From assembly GCF_028736035.1 (NCBI RefSeq), contig NZ_CP117866.1, forward strand, positions 7,192,001 through 7,256,000: DNA of 64,000 nucleotides, in the 5' to 3' direction. This DNA is from Streptomyces sp. T12. GTDB lineage: Bacteria > Actinomycetota > Actinomycetes > Streptomycetales > Streptomycetaceae. A program made the translations under genes and the position numbers. Shown in pieces: positions 37,035-45,569 of the stretch; within the stretch, counting starts at the first letter, position 1; each line of letters begins with the position of its first letter. Under the pieces are notes generated by a model. The model saw nothing but the letters and a program-made list of their open reading frames with translations, was not told where the DNA came from and did no database searches.

Positions 37035-37522
37035 ACAGCACGTACGACCTGCATTCCGCCCGCTGGCGCAAGTCGTCGTACAGCAACGCGGACGGCGGCG
37101 ACTGCGTCGAGGTAGCCGACGGCCTCCCCGGCATCGTCCCCGTCCGGGACAGCAAGGTTCAGGGAGGCCCGGTCGTGACCGTGTCCGCCGGCGCCTGGGC
37201 GGCGCTCATACGCGGAGCCGTCAAGCAGCCCCCACGGCTCACCACTCCACGTACACGACCGTCGCGTCATCATGCGTCTTACTACGCCTCAGATACGCCC
37301 GCTCCTCCGCGTCGGCCCGCTCCAGAGCCCGTACCCGGTCCACCAACTCCCGCGCCCCCTCCTTCCGCAGGAGCCGGAAGCAGTCCCCCCAGTCCCCCTC
37401 CCGGAACTTCTCCACCCACCGGGTCGCCCCGTCCGTCAGTGCGGCCAACGCGCGCACCTCCCCCCGCGCCAACACCCCCGTCAGCGCCCGCCCGGCCACC
37501 GACGGATCCGCGGCGGCCGTGA
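37031..37522 (+). CDS. DUF397 protein with aberrant C-terminal extension
   Basis: The first 60-65 residues are a typical DUF397 domain (ARWRKSSYSNADGGDCVEVA, VPVRDSKVQGGPVVTVSAGA, then WAALIRGAV). DUF397 proteins of 60-75 residues partner DUF5753/HTH regulators, here the truncated one upstream. The frame does not stop at the usual place and runs on for nearly 100 Pro/Arg/Ala-rich residues, antisense to the phosphatase gene, to 37522. The extension is not family-like, so the stop was probably lost. The functional part ends near 37230. Confidence 0.65.
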   Translation: MNSTYDLHSARWRKSSYSNADGGDCVEVADGLPGIVPVRDSKVQGGPVVTVSAGAWAALIRGAVKQPPRLTTPRTRPSRHHASYYASDTPAPPRRPAPEPVPGPPTPAPPPSAGAGSSPPSPPPGTSPPTGSPRPSVRPTRAPPPAPTPPSAPARPPTDPRRP

Positions 37523-38027
37523 AGAAGCCGCCCTCCTTGTTGCGGATGTGGGCGTCGATCAAGGCGTCCGTGGCCAGGGATGCGCGGGGCAGGCGGGACA
37601 GGCGGTCGTCCAGGTATGGCGTGATCGCGCCGTCCGGCGACTCCACCAGCAGGGCCGAGTCCGAAAGGATCAGGTACTCCAGCGACTGCGCCGACCATCG
37701 CGCCAGAACCACCGTTGCCTGTGGGGTGCGTGGGTGAGAAAGGTCACAGGTTTCGGCGTGGGCCTCAGCGGTACGTGCGATGGCGCGGGCCAGGGCGTCG
37801 ACGAGGGGAACATCAGGGAGTGAAACGGTCAGTTCGGTCAGGGCTCCGCCCAGTCGGGCGGTGAACCAGGGGACGGAATGCAGACAGCCCGTCTCACCCC
37901 TCGGCGGGGTCACCCCGTCCAGGACCACCAGTGCGCCGCCCTGTCCCGAGGCGGGAAGGCCGACGCTCGCGAAGTCCTCGTTGGGGCGGGCCGGGTCACC
38001 GGGCTCCGAAACAAGCTCTGTTCGCAT
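37239..38027 (-). CDS. PP2C-like serine/threonine phosphatase family protein
   Basis: A 262-residue protein with a PP2C-like layout: NEDFASVGL near the N-terminus, VVLDGVTPPRG (the DG metal-site motif), ILSDSALLVESPDG (the SDS/GDS motif), ALTDGATRWV and the C-terminal HDDATVVYVEW. The pattern of Asp residues for the metal pair (D16 or so, D35, D210 region, D255) seems preserved, so it may be active against Ser/Thr phosphoproteins. It is smaller and more diverged than SpoIIE-type PP2C. The start at 38027 is the first family-like Met; a GTG five codons upstream is possible. The 3' part overlaps the extended DUF397 frame. Confidence 0.8.
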   Translation of the reverse strand: MRTELVSEPGDPARPNEDFASVGLPASGQGGALVVLDGVTPPRGETGCLHSVPWFTARLGGALTELTVSLPDVPLVDALARAIARTAEAHAETCDLSHPRTPQATVVLARWSAQSLEYLILSDSALLVESPDGAITPYLDDRLSRLPRASLATDALIDAHIRNKEGGFFTAAADPSVAGRALTGVLARGEVRALAALTDGATRWVEKFREGDWGDCFRLLRKEGARELVDRVRALERADAEERAYLRRSKTHDDATVVYVEW

Positions 38028-38393
38028 CCGGCCAGTCTGCACGAGGCCTTCACAAGGTTCACGGAGGGGTTGCGTCGGTTGCCGAATGAGTGCAGCGACG
38101 CAGGTCAGGTGCCTGATTTGGGGTGGAATGGTTCACTCCGGCCGGGCGTGGCGGCGAATACTGCCATCGCCTGTCGCAGACGTCCAACCGGCCCGCCGCG
38201 CAAGGCATGTGCACGCGCCAGAGGAACTTGCCCGCCAACTCCACTCCGGGGTTCACTCCTTCGGGTGGCGGGTCAGGTGATGCGCGGCCGCTGCCCACCG
38301 GCACTGGGAGGGTCGGGAACCGCATCGAGTGTACGTACAGTCGGCGGCAGTTGACGGAGCGTCACTCGGACCCATGGGTATCACGAGTCAGGA
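38028..38393. other. Intergenic divergent promoter region (phosphatase / conservon)
   Basis: This is 366 bases without a gene. A 10-bp palindrome TGTACGTACA (38330-38339) precedes a TTGACG hexamer (38351-38356), a possible -35 for the conservon. The -10 is not convincing. Confidence 0.5.
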
Positions 38394-41282
38394 ATGCGAG
38401 CACCGGTGCAGAAGATGCGGCCTCGTCGCTCAGGCAAGCAGACGTCCTCCGCAGGGGGCGCGCAGTCCACGCCCGGCACCACAAACGGCACAGCGAACGG
38501 CACAACGGCCGACGCCGCACCCGTCGGCAGGGGGCGCCCGACGCACGTACGGAACCGGCTGATCGTCGCCGTGGCCGTCGTGGCCGCCGCCATCGCCGGA
38601 GCCGGAGTCCCCTCGGTCGTCGCCGCCTCCGGGCAACTGCACGACTCCCAGAAGCTCGTGACCCTCGCCGAGCAGACCGAGAACGCCCTCACGCTCGCGC
38701 ACTCCCTCGCCGACGAGCGCGACGAGGTCACCTCCTATATCGCCGCCGGGCGGCCCAAGTCCAAGGCGCCGAGCGAGCAGCGCAGCGTCCGCGTCGACCG
38801 GCAGGTCGAGGAGTTGCGCGCCGACACCGACACGCCCGCCTCGCTGCTCGGCGACCTCGACGACATCGCGACCCTGCGCAGGGCCGCGCTCACCGGCAAG
38901 AGCACCGCGCTGGAAGCGCACCGGGCCTACTCGGTCACCATCACCGAACTCCACCGGCTCGCCGAGCAGCTGGCCGAGCAGATGCCGCCCCGCGCGGGCG
39001 CCGGCGCCTACGCCCTCGCCGAGCTGGACTCCGCCGTGCAGCAGGCCGCCGCCGCCCGCGGGCTGCTGCTCGCCGCCCTCAGCGTGCCGACCGCCACCGA
39101 GACCGTCATCGACCCGATCACCGGCCTCGCGACCACCCAGAAGACCTCCTCGGACGCCGACGCCAAGCAGCGCGCCGCCCTCAGCGCAGCCGCCCAGCAG
39201 GCCCGCCTGCGCTCCGACGCCGCCCTCGCCGACTTCCACGACACCGCGCCCAAGACCGCGCGCACCTCGTACGACTCCACGGTCACCGGCCCCGAGGTCA
39301 CCACCGCCGAGCGCTATCTCGCCGCCCTCACCGACCAGGCCGCGCTCTCCGACCGGGACCTGGCCACCAACACCCAGCGCGCCGAGGCCGCCCTCTCCTC
39401 CCGTGTCGACCTGATGCGCGGCGTGGAGTCCGCGCTCTACGACCGCCGCACCAAGGCCCTCGAACAGCTCCGCGACGACGACGTCACCGCGCTGGAGATC
39501 CGCATCGCGATCCTCGGCGCGCTGATGCTGCTCGCCGTGGGCGTCGCCACGGGCATGGCCCGCAGCCTCACCCGGCCCCTCGCCGTCCTGCGGCTCGGCT
39601 CCGCCCGGCTCGCCCAGGCCGAGGACCCGGCGGCCGAGGAGCCCGTCAAGTTCACCGGCCGCAAGGACGAGTTCGCGCAGGTCGTCAACTCCGTCAACGC
39701 CCTGCACGCGCACGCCGTCGCCCTCCACGAGCGCATCACCACCCTGGAGTCGGACCGCAAGCACCTCGTCGGGCAGCGCCAGAAGATGGCCGACGCCCGC
39801 GAGGAGCTGCGCACCGAACTCGCCGACTCCGCCGCCCAGTTGGAGCGGCTGCGGGACACCATCGGCTCCACCTTCGTGAACCTCGCCCTGCGCACCCTCG
39901 GCCTCGTCGAGCGCCAACTCGGCGTCATCGAGAGCCTGGAGGAGCGCGAGCAGGACCCCGACCGGCTCGCCACGCTGTTCAAGCTCGACCACTTCGCCAC
40001 GGTCATGCGCCGGCACAGCGAGAACCTTCTCGTCCTGGCCGGCAACGAGCACGTCCAGCAGCATGCCGGACCGGTTCCGCTCGTCGACGTCGTCCGTGCG
40101 GCGGTCAGCGAGATCGAGCGGTACGAGCGGGTCCGCATCGCCGCGCTCCCGCCGCACGCGCATGTGGCGGGCTTCGCGGCCGACGACCTCTCCCACCTCC
40201 TGGCCGAGCTGATGGAGAACGCGTCGTCGTTCTCCCCGCCCGACCTGCCCGTAGAGGTCTCCGGCTGGCTGCTGGAGAACGGCGAGGTCATGCTCTCCGT
40301 CCACGACGAGGGCATCGGCATGACCGCCGAGCGCATGACCCGCCTCAACTCCCGCCTCGCCGACTTCGACCCCGAGGCCACCTACGACCAGGAGGGCGAC
40401 GACGGCCTGGGCCTCGGCCTGTACGTCGTCGCCCGCCTCGCCCACCGCCACGGCATGCGTGTCCAGCTCCGCGAGCAGAAGCAGGGCGGGGTCGCGGCGG
40501 TCGCGGTCCTGCCCAGGGGCCTGCTGGCAGCCGCCCCTGCGGCCGCGGTACCCTCGGAGTCGCCGCACCACACCGGCACCCACACCTTCTCCCTCCCGGG
40601 CGCCGACGCGGAGGCCAACTCCAACGTCCTGCGCGGCCGCTCCAAGAACGGCGATCCGTTGGTCGCGCTGGCGGAGAAGGCTGTACGGGAGACGCCGGAG
40701 ACGCAGCCGGGTACCCCTGAGGCCGAGCGGGAGCGGGAGCACCCTGCCGAGACCACGATGGAGCTCCTGATCCCGGCACAGCCGACGGGTGAGCCGACAC
40801 CTGCCGGGCCGGCGGTCGCTGATCCAGCGATCGTGGCCCCTGCGGCTGACGAACCCGCGGCCGCAGCCGATCCCGAGGCCGCCGAACCCGCGGCCGCCGG
40901 CGGCGAGGACGCCCCACAGGGGCCACTCGCACCCGACGACGATGGCCGCACGGGTGGTGCGGGTGGGAACGAACCCGCCGAAGGCGAAGCCGAGGCGGAC
41001 ACCACACACGAGCGCGTCCCCGACGAACCCGAGGACCCCGTCACGGACAAGGGCCTCCCCAAACGCACCCCGAAGATCACCACCCCGGCCCAGGCCCCGC
41101 GCCAGCGGACCGGCAGCGTGGACGCCGACGCCCTCCGCAGGAGGCTCGGCGGCTTCCGCAGGGGAGCGGAGGCCGGCCACCGCGACGTAGCGGCGGAGAT
41201 CGCCGAACAGACAGGCCAGACCAAGGCACCGACAGAAGGATCCGCAGCCACGGGGGGCACAGTCGAGGAGGCAAGCAGTTGA
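38394..41282 (+). CDS. cvnA: CvnA: nitrate-sensor-like membrane histidine kinase of a conservon
   Basis: A 962-residue membrane protein. First membrane segment about residues 53-75, then a 290-residue extracytoplasmic helical domain (NIT/nitrate-sensor type), second segment near 368-388, HAMP-like linker (SLTRPLAVLRLGSARLAQAE), then an ATPase domain with N-box ELMENASSFSPPD and G-boxes DEGIGMT and GLGLGLYVVARLAHRHG. There is no canonical phospho-acceptor H-box. The last 250 residues are a disordered Ala/Pro/Glu tail. CvnA proteins anchor a G-protein-like complex (CvnB-C-D) at the membrane. The stop overlaps the TTG of cvnB. The start at 38394 is the best ATG, though GTG 38406 or ATG 38415 remain possible. 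Confidence 0.88.
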   Translation: MRAPVQKMRPRRSGKQTSSAGGAQSTPGTTNGTANGTTADAAPVGRGRPTHVRNRLIVAVAVVAAAIAGAGVPSVVAASGQLHDSQKLVTLAEQTENALTLAHSLADERDEVTSYIAAGRPKSKAPSEQRSVRVDRQVEELRADTDTPASLLGDLDDIATLRRAALTGKSTALEAHRAYSVTITELHRLAEQLAEQMPPRAGAGAYALAELDSAVQQAAAARGLLLAALSVPTATETVIDPITGLATTQKTSSDADAKQRAALSAAAQQARLRSDAALADFHDTAPKTARTSYDSTVTGPEVTTAERYLAALTDQAALSDRDLATNTQRAEAALSSRVDLMRGVESALYDRRTKALEQLRDDDVTALEIRIAILGALMLLAVGVATGMARSLTRPLAVLRLGSARLAQAEDPAAEEPVKFTGRKDEFAQVVNSVNALHAHAVALHERITTLESDRKHLVGQRQKMADAREELRTELADSAAQLERLRDTIGSTFVNLALRTLGLVERQLGVIESLEEREQDPDRLATLFKLDHFATVMRRHSENLLVLAGNEHVQQHAGPVPLVDVVRAAVSEIERYERVRIAALPPHAHVAGFAADDLSHLLAELMENASSFSPPDLPVEVSGWLLENGEVMLSVHDEGIGMTAERMTRLNSRLADFDPEATYDQEGDDGLGLGLYVVARLAHRHGMRVQLREQKQGGVAAVAVLPRGLLAAAPAAAVPSESPHHTGTHTFSLPGADAEANSNVLRGRSKNGDPLVALAEKAVRETPETQPGTPEAEREREHPAETTMELLIPAQPTGEPTPAGPAVADPAIVAPAADEPAAAADPEAAEPAAAGGEDAPQGPLAPDDDGRTGGAGGNEPAEGEAEADTTHERVPDEPEDPVTDKGLPKRTPKITTPAQAPRQRTGSVDADALRRRLGGFRRGAEAGHRDVAAEIAEQTGQTKAPTEGSAATGGTVEEASS

Positions 41283-41782
41283 CCGCGCCCAGTACCTTCG
41301 GACTGAGCAGTGAAGCCCGCAACCTGCACTGGTTGTTGACGAATCTGGTCGAGGAGGTGCCGGGCATCCAGTCAGTCGCGGTGGTCTCCTCCGACGGGTT
41401 GCTCCTGCTCTCCTCGGACCACGCTCGCAACACCGAGGCCCGGGAAGCCAGGAGCGACAAGCCCACCGGCCCCCGCGGCTCCTCCGCCGACCTCGCCACC
41501 ATCGTCTCCGGCATCGGCAGCCTCACCATCGGCGCCGCCAAGCTGATGCAGTTCGGCGACGTGAAGCACACGATGGTGGCGATGGACGAGGGCAGCCTCT
41601 TCGTGATGTCCATCAGCGACGGCTCGCTGCTCGGCGTGCACGGCTCGGCGGACTGCGACATGAGCGTGGTGGCCTACCACATGGCGCTCTTCGTGGGCCG
41701 CGCCGGCCACGTCCTGACTCCCGAACTCCGCAGCGAGCTACGGAAGTCCCTCGAGACCGAGTCGGCAGGGAGTACCCGATGA
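41279..41782 (+). CDS. cvnB: CvnB: roadblock/LC7-domain protein
   Basis: A 167-residue roadblock/LC7 protein (ARNLHWLLTNLVEEVPGIQS, then VVSSDGLLLLSSD, and HTMVAMDEGSLFVMSISDGS), similar to GTPase-regulating MglB. It starts at a TTG (41279) that overlaps the cvnA stop. A GAGG lies upstream at a proper distance. It is expected to act with the GTPase CvnD. A typical member of the conservon order A-B-C-D. Confidence 0.92.
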   Translation: MTAPSTFGLSSEARNLHWLLTNLVEEVPGIQSVAVVSSDGLLLLSSDHARNTEAREARSDKPTGPRGSSADLATIVSGIGSLTIGAAKLMQFGDVKHTMVAMDEGSLFVMSISDGSLLGVHGSADCDMSVVAYHMALFVGRAGHVLTPELRSELRKSLETESAGSTR

Positions 41783-42198
41783 GCAACGCCCCGCAGAACA
41801 GGCCCCAGCTCCCCGTCCGCGGCGGCGACCGCAAGCCCGCCCGTGTCCGCCCCTACTCGCTCACCGGCGGCCGTACCCGCTTCGGCCACGTCCTCCTCGT
41901 CGAGACGTTCGTGGCGGCGCTGGAGGCGCCTCAGGAGCGCAAGGAACTGACGAATGGTTCCCTCACCACCCGGGTCATGCCGGAGATGCGGGCCATCGTC
42001 GAACTGTGCCGCCGTATGCGCACGGTGGCCGAGATCGCCGCGCTGCTTCAGATGCCGCTCGGCGTGGTCCGCGTGCTCCTCAGCGACCTCGCGGACCAGG
42101 GAAAGATCCGGGTGTACGGCACGGGAACCGGCCACGGCACGGGCCGGCCGGACCGCGCTCTGCTGGAAAGGGTGCTGAGTGGACTCCGTCGTCTCTGA
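41779..42198 (+). CDS. cvnC: CvnC: DUF742 protein
   Basis: A 139-residue protein of the DUF742 family: RPYSLTGGRTR, VMPEMRAIVELCRRMRTVAE, then IAALLQMPLGVVRVLLSDLA (winged-helix-like). It overlaps cvnB (ATGA) and cvnD (20 bases), so it is translationally coupled on both sides. Role in the complex is unknown at the molecular level. Confidence 0.92.
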   Translation: MSNAPQNRPQLPVRGGDRKPARVRPYSLTGGRTRFGHVLLVETFVAALEAPQERKELTNGSLTTRVMPEMRAIVELCRRMRTVAEIAALLQMPLGVVRVLLSDLADQGKIRVYGTGTGHGTGRPDRALLERVLSGLRRL

Positions 42199-42817
42199 CG
42201 CCGCTCGCGGTGTCTCCCCGCTCCTCGCCGAAGAGGGGCCCGAACAGCCCTGGCAGACGGACCGCACCCGAGCCCCGATCGCCACGAAGATAGTCGTGGC
42301 CGGCGGCTTCGGCGTCGGCAAGACCACGCTGGTCACCGCCGTCTCGGAGATCACGCCCCTGCAGACCGAGGCGCTGATGACCGAGGCGAGCGAGGGGACC
42401 GACGACCTCACCTCGACGCCTGGCAAGCTGACCACCACCGTGGCCATGGACTTCGGCCGTCTCACGCTCGACGACGACCTGGTGCTCTACCTGTTCGGCA
42501 CGCCCGGCCAGCAGCGGTTCTGGTTCATGTGGGACGACCTGGTGCGCGGCGCGATCGGCGCGGTCGTCATGGCCGACACCCGGCGCCTGAAGGACTGCTT
42601 CCCTGCGCTGGACTACTTCGAGAGCTGCGGACTGCCGTACGTCGTCGCGGTCAACCACTTCGACGGCAGCGAGCGGTTCGAGCCGGAGGACGTGCGGGAG
42701 GCGTTGACGATCCCCGCGCACATACCTGTAATGATCATGGATGCGCGGCGGCGGATCTCGGTGATCGAGACTTTGCTGTCTCTCGTCGGCCACGCACTGG
42801 ACGTCACCCCCGAGTAG
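42179..42817 (+). CDS. cvnD: CvnD: GTP-binding protein
   Basis: A 212-residue small GTPase-like protein: P-loop GGFGVGKTT (42-50), switch Thr in EGTDDLTSTPGKLTTTVAMD, switch II LFGTPGQQRFWFMWDDL, and the VAVNHFDGS specificity motif. This is the conservon G protein. The GTG at 42179 lies inside cvnC. It is followed after 14 bases by a flavin monooxygenase gene, so the operon continues. Confidence 0.93.
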   Translation: MDSVVSDAARGVSPLLAEEGPEQPWQTDRTRAPIATKIVVAGGFGVGKTTLVTAVSEITPLQTEALMTEASEGTDDLTSTPGKLTTTVAMDFGRLTLDDDLVLYLFGTPGQQRFWFMWDDLVRGAIGAVVMADTRRLKDCFPALDYFESCGLPYVVAVNHFDGSERFEPEDVREALTIPAHIPVMIMDARRRISVIETLLSLVGHALDVTPE

Positions 42818-42831
42818 GAGAACATCCCGGC

Positions 42832-44085
42832 ATGCGGAAGATACTCGTCGTCGGAGCCGGCCAGTCCGGACTCCAGATCGCCCTCGGACTCCAGTCGCAC
42901 GGGTACGAGGTCACCCTGATGTCCAACCGGACGGCGGACGAGATCCGCTCCGGCCGGGTCATGTCCACCCAGTGCATGTTCCACACGGCACTGCAGCACG
43001 AGCGCGATCTCCAGCTGAACTTCTGGGAGTCCCAGGCCCCGAAGATCGAAGGGCTCGGCGTCTCGGTGGCGGCCCCCGGCTCCTGGGGCGAGGGCCCCGC
43101 GGCGCGGGCGATCGACTGGGTGGGGCACCTCGACGGGTTCGCGCAGTCGGTCGACCAGCGGGTGAAGATGGCCGGCTGGATGGAGACGTTCGCACAGCGC
43201 GGCGGCCAGCTGGTCATCCATGGCGCGGCGGTCGGCGACCTCGACTACTTCTCCCGTACGTACGACCTGGTGCTGGTGTCGGCCGGCAAGGGTGAGCTCG
43301 TCCAGATGTTCGGGCGGGACGCGGAGCGGTCCCCGTACAGCGAGCCGCAGCGGTCGCTCGCCGTGTCGTACGTGCACGGTCTCGGCCCGCGTCCGGAGCA
43401 CCCGGACACGGAGGCCGTCCGCTGCAACCTCGTCCCCGGTGTCGGCGAGCTGTTCGTCATGCCCACCCTGACCACCTCGGGACGCGCGGACATCCTGTTC
43501 TGGGAGGGCATACCCGGCGGGCCGCTCGACGTCTTCGACGGCGTGAAGGACCCGGCGGAGCACCTCTCCCTGACCCTGGAACTCATGGAGAAGTACACCC
43601 CGTGGGAGTACGCGCGGGCGGCCAAGGCCGAGCTCACGGACGCCGGCGGCGTGCTGAGCGGGCGGTACGCGCCGACCGTTCGCAACCCCGTCGGGCGGCT
43701 GCCCGGTGGCGGGCTCGTGCTGGGTGTGGCGGACGTCGTCGTGGCGAACGACCCGATCACCGGGCAGGGCTCCAACTCCGCCTCCAAGTGCGCGGCCGCC
43801 TACCTCGCCTCGATCGTCGAGCACGGGGACAAGGAGTTCGACGAGGCGTGGATGCGCGCCACCTTCGACCGGTACTGGGCCACCGCCCAGCACGTGACCA
43901 AGTGGACGAACGCGATGCTGGCGCCGCCGCCGGAGCACATCCTCAACCTCATCGGCGCGGCGGGCCAGCTGCCGCCGGTGGCCGACCGGTTCGCCAACGG
44001 GTTCAACGATCCGTCCGACTTCGAGAACTTCTTTTATGAGCCGGAGAAGACCGAGGCTTACCTCGCGGAGGTTTCGGGGGCCTGA
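42832..44085 (+). CDS. Styrene/indole monooxygenase-type FAD protein in the conservon operon
   Basis: A 417-residue flavoprotein of the StyA-like two-component monooxygenase group: N-terminal FAD motif VVGAGQSGLQIALGL (8-13 are the glycine turn), the CMFHTALQHERDL segment, and the late FAD motif DVVVANDPITGQGSNSASKC. It needs a reductase that is not encoded nearby. The substrate is unknown. TAGGAG precedes the ATG. Conservons are often followed by cytochrome P450 genes; here the oxygenase is of a different fold, which suggests the operon couples a G-protein switch to an oxidative reaction. The 3' end overlaps the convergent NlpC/P60 gene by 83 bases. Confidence 0.87.
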   Translation: MRKILVVGAGQSGLQIALGLQSHGYEVTLMSNRTADEIRSGRVMSTQCMFHTALQHERDLQLNFWESQAPKIEGLGVSVAAPGSWGEGPAARAIDWVGHLDGFAQSVDQRVKMAGWMETFAQRGGQLVIHGAAVGDLDYFSRTYDLVLVSAGKGELVQMFGRDAERSPYSEPQRSLAVSYVHGLGPRPEHPDTEAVRCNLVPGVGELFVMPTLTTSGRADILFWEGIPGGPLDVFDGVKDPAEHLSLTLELMEKYTPWEYARAAKAELTDAGGVLSGRYAPTVRNPVGRLPGGGLVLGVADVVVANDPITGQGSNSASKCAAAYLASIVEHGDKEFDEAWMRATFDRYWATAQHVTKWTNAMLAPPPEHILNLIGAAGQLPPVADRFANGFNDPSDFENFFYEPEKTEAYLAEVSGA

Positions 44086-45154
44086 CCTGCGGGCGTACGG
44101 CTCCCAGGACCGGGTTCGACGCGATCGGCGAGATCTTGACCTTCTCGCCGGTGCGGGGGGCCTGGACCACCTTGCCCTTGCCGAGGTACATGGCCACGTG
44201 GGTGGCGTCCGGGAAGTAGACGACCAGGTCGCCGGGGCGCAGTTCGGTCAGCGGGACACGGTCGAGCCGCGCCCACTGCTCCTGGCTCGTGCGGGGGATC
44301 GGGGTGCCGGCGTGGGCCCAGGCCTCTGACGTCAGGCCCGAGCAGTCGTACGACTTCGGGCCCTCCGCGCCCCACCTGTACGGCTTTCCCACCTGCTTCT
44401 TGGCGTAGCGGATGGCGCGGGTGGCCTCGGGGGACGGTTTGTGGTCGTCTTTGGCGAGGGCGCCGGACGCCATGAAGGCCCTCTGGGACGTGGCGATGTC
44501 CTGCTTCTCGAATGCGGCCAAAGCGGTGAGCTGCGCGGCGGTGAGGGAGGCGAGGAGTTCCTCGACCTTCTTCAGCCGCTTTCGTACGGCGTCCCGGTCC
44601 TTCTTCTGGCGCTCGGCCAGGGCGAGTTGGGCGTCCAAGGCCGTGCGGGCCCGGTGGGCCAGCTCGTCGGCCTTCTTCTCCGAGCCGGTCAGGCGGCCGA
44701 CCGTCTCGGCGCGCTCGCGGGCCAGCCGGCCGATGACATGGCCCTGGTCCAGGGCGTGCTGGGGGTCGCGGGCCAGGAGCAGGCGGACGTAGGGGGAGAT
44801 GTCGGTGCTGTTCTGGTACTGCTGGCGGGCCAGCCGGCCGGCCGCTCGGCGGCTGTCGTGCAGGGAGAGGCGGGCGCGGGCCAGGGCGGTGTCCAGGCGG
44901 GTCACCTCGGTGCGCTGTTTCTTCAGCTTCTCCTCGGTGGCGTTGTAGGTCTCCGTGGCCTGCTCGGCAGCGCGGTACAGGCGCTGAAGGTCGGTCAGGA
45001 GTTCGGCCGTGGATCGCGCCTGGGGTTCGGGGGCCGGGGCGGCCGCCGCGGGTGCCGGTGACAGGAGCGGTGCCGGTGAGAGGAGGATGGCGGCCGTCGT
45101 CGCGGTCGCCGTTGCCGCCGCCGTGCATGCCAGACGCAGAAGTCTTCCTGACAT
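44003..45154 (-). CDS. Secreted NlpC/P60 (C40) peptidoglycan endopeptidase
   Basis: A 383-residue secreted cell-wall hydrolase. Signal peptide about residues 1-40 (LLRLACTAAATATATTAAIL, cleavage near AAA-AP). A long coiled coil (about 50-235, rich in Leu/Glu/Arg/Lys) precedes the NlpC/P60 domain: catalytic Cys near 270 in YDCSGLTSEAW, His near 317 in DATHVAMYLG. The coiled coil resembles RipA/CwlO-type regulatory stalks. It ends in a basic Pro/Arg/Ser tail. The start at 45154 has GGAGGTGA upstream. Confidence 0.92.
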   Translation of the reverse strand: MSGRLLRLACTAAATATATTAAILLSPAPLLSPAPAAAAPAPEPQARSTAELLTDLQRLYRAAEQATETYNATEEKLKKQRTEVTRLDTALARARLSLHDSRRAAGRLARQQYQNSTDISPYVRLLLARDPQHALDQGHVIGRLARERAETVGRLTGSEKKADELAHRARTALDAQLALAERQKKDRDAVRKRLKKVEELLASLTAAQLTALAAFEKQDIATSQRAFMASGALAKDDHKPSPEATRAIRYAKKQVGKPYRWGAEGPKSYDCSGLTSEAWAHAGTPIPRTSQEQWARLDRVPLTELRPGDLVVYFPDATHVAMYLGKGKVVQAPRTGEKVKISPIASNPVLGAVRPQVRPPKPPRGKPRSSPAHKRSSRSRTDR

Positions 45155-45256
45155 GTCATCACCTCCGGTGCGGAGAGGCTCTCTGCTCCACACCGTGAGG
45201 ATTAGACCGGGGCGGCGGGTTTGCGCGGCGGGTGTGCGCGGTTCGGCGCAGCGGTG

Positions 45257-45559
45257 TCACTCGTCCGTGGCGTCCGGCTTGCGCTGCGGCGTGGCGTCTG
45301 GCTTGGACCACGGCCAGTTCAGGCGGCGGGTCTGCTTCCCTTCGGGGGCGTACTCGTACTTCCAGCGCTGGGAGAGGCCCATGCGGCCGCCCGGGGTGCG
45401 GGGTACGCGGTGGTAGACGAGGACGGTCGGCGGGCCGCCTTGGGGGTCGGGGACGGGGATGCGGTACGTCTTGGGCGGGTGGCCCGTGATGCCCAGGAGC
45501 ACCGGCAGTACGCGGCCGTCCATGGGGCCGCCCTCGAAGGGGGTCTCTTCGCTCTTCAC
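45257..45559 (-). CDS. Hypothetical small protein
   Basis: A 100-residue protein I do not recognise. It has no signal peptide or membrane helix, contains a Pro/Tyr-rich middle (PPKTYRIPVPDPQGG, then VLVYHRVPRTPGG) and a charged Pro-rich tail. Conserved-looking features are WKYEYAPEG and LNWPWSKP. It starts at the GTG at 45559, ten bases downstream of the TetR stop in the same direction, so it may be co-transcribed with tetR. Confidence 0.65.
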   Translation of the reverse strand: MKSEETPFEGGPMDGRVLPVLLGITGHPPKTYRIPVPDPQGGPPTVLVYHRVPRTPGGRMGLSQRWKYEYAPEGKQTRRLNWPWSKPDATPQRKPDATDE

Positions 45560-45569
45560 GGCACCAGTC

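Noticed and set aside
38123..40720. An 865-codon plus-strand frame overlapping cvnA in another frame
   Set aside because: Arg/Pro-rich frame-shifted shadow of cvnA; no motifs.
44003..45193. Possible c-di-AMP (ydaO-type) riboswitch ahead of the NlpC/P60 gene
   Set aside because: Known for some cell-wall hydrolase genes of streptomycetes, but only about 100 bases separate it from the next gene and no ydaO-like pattern was seen.
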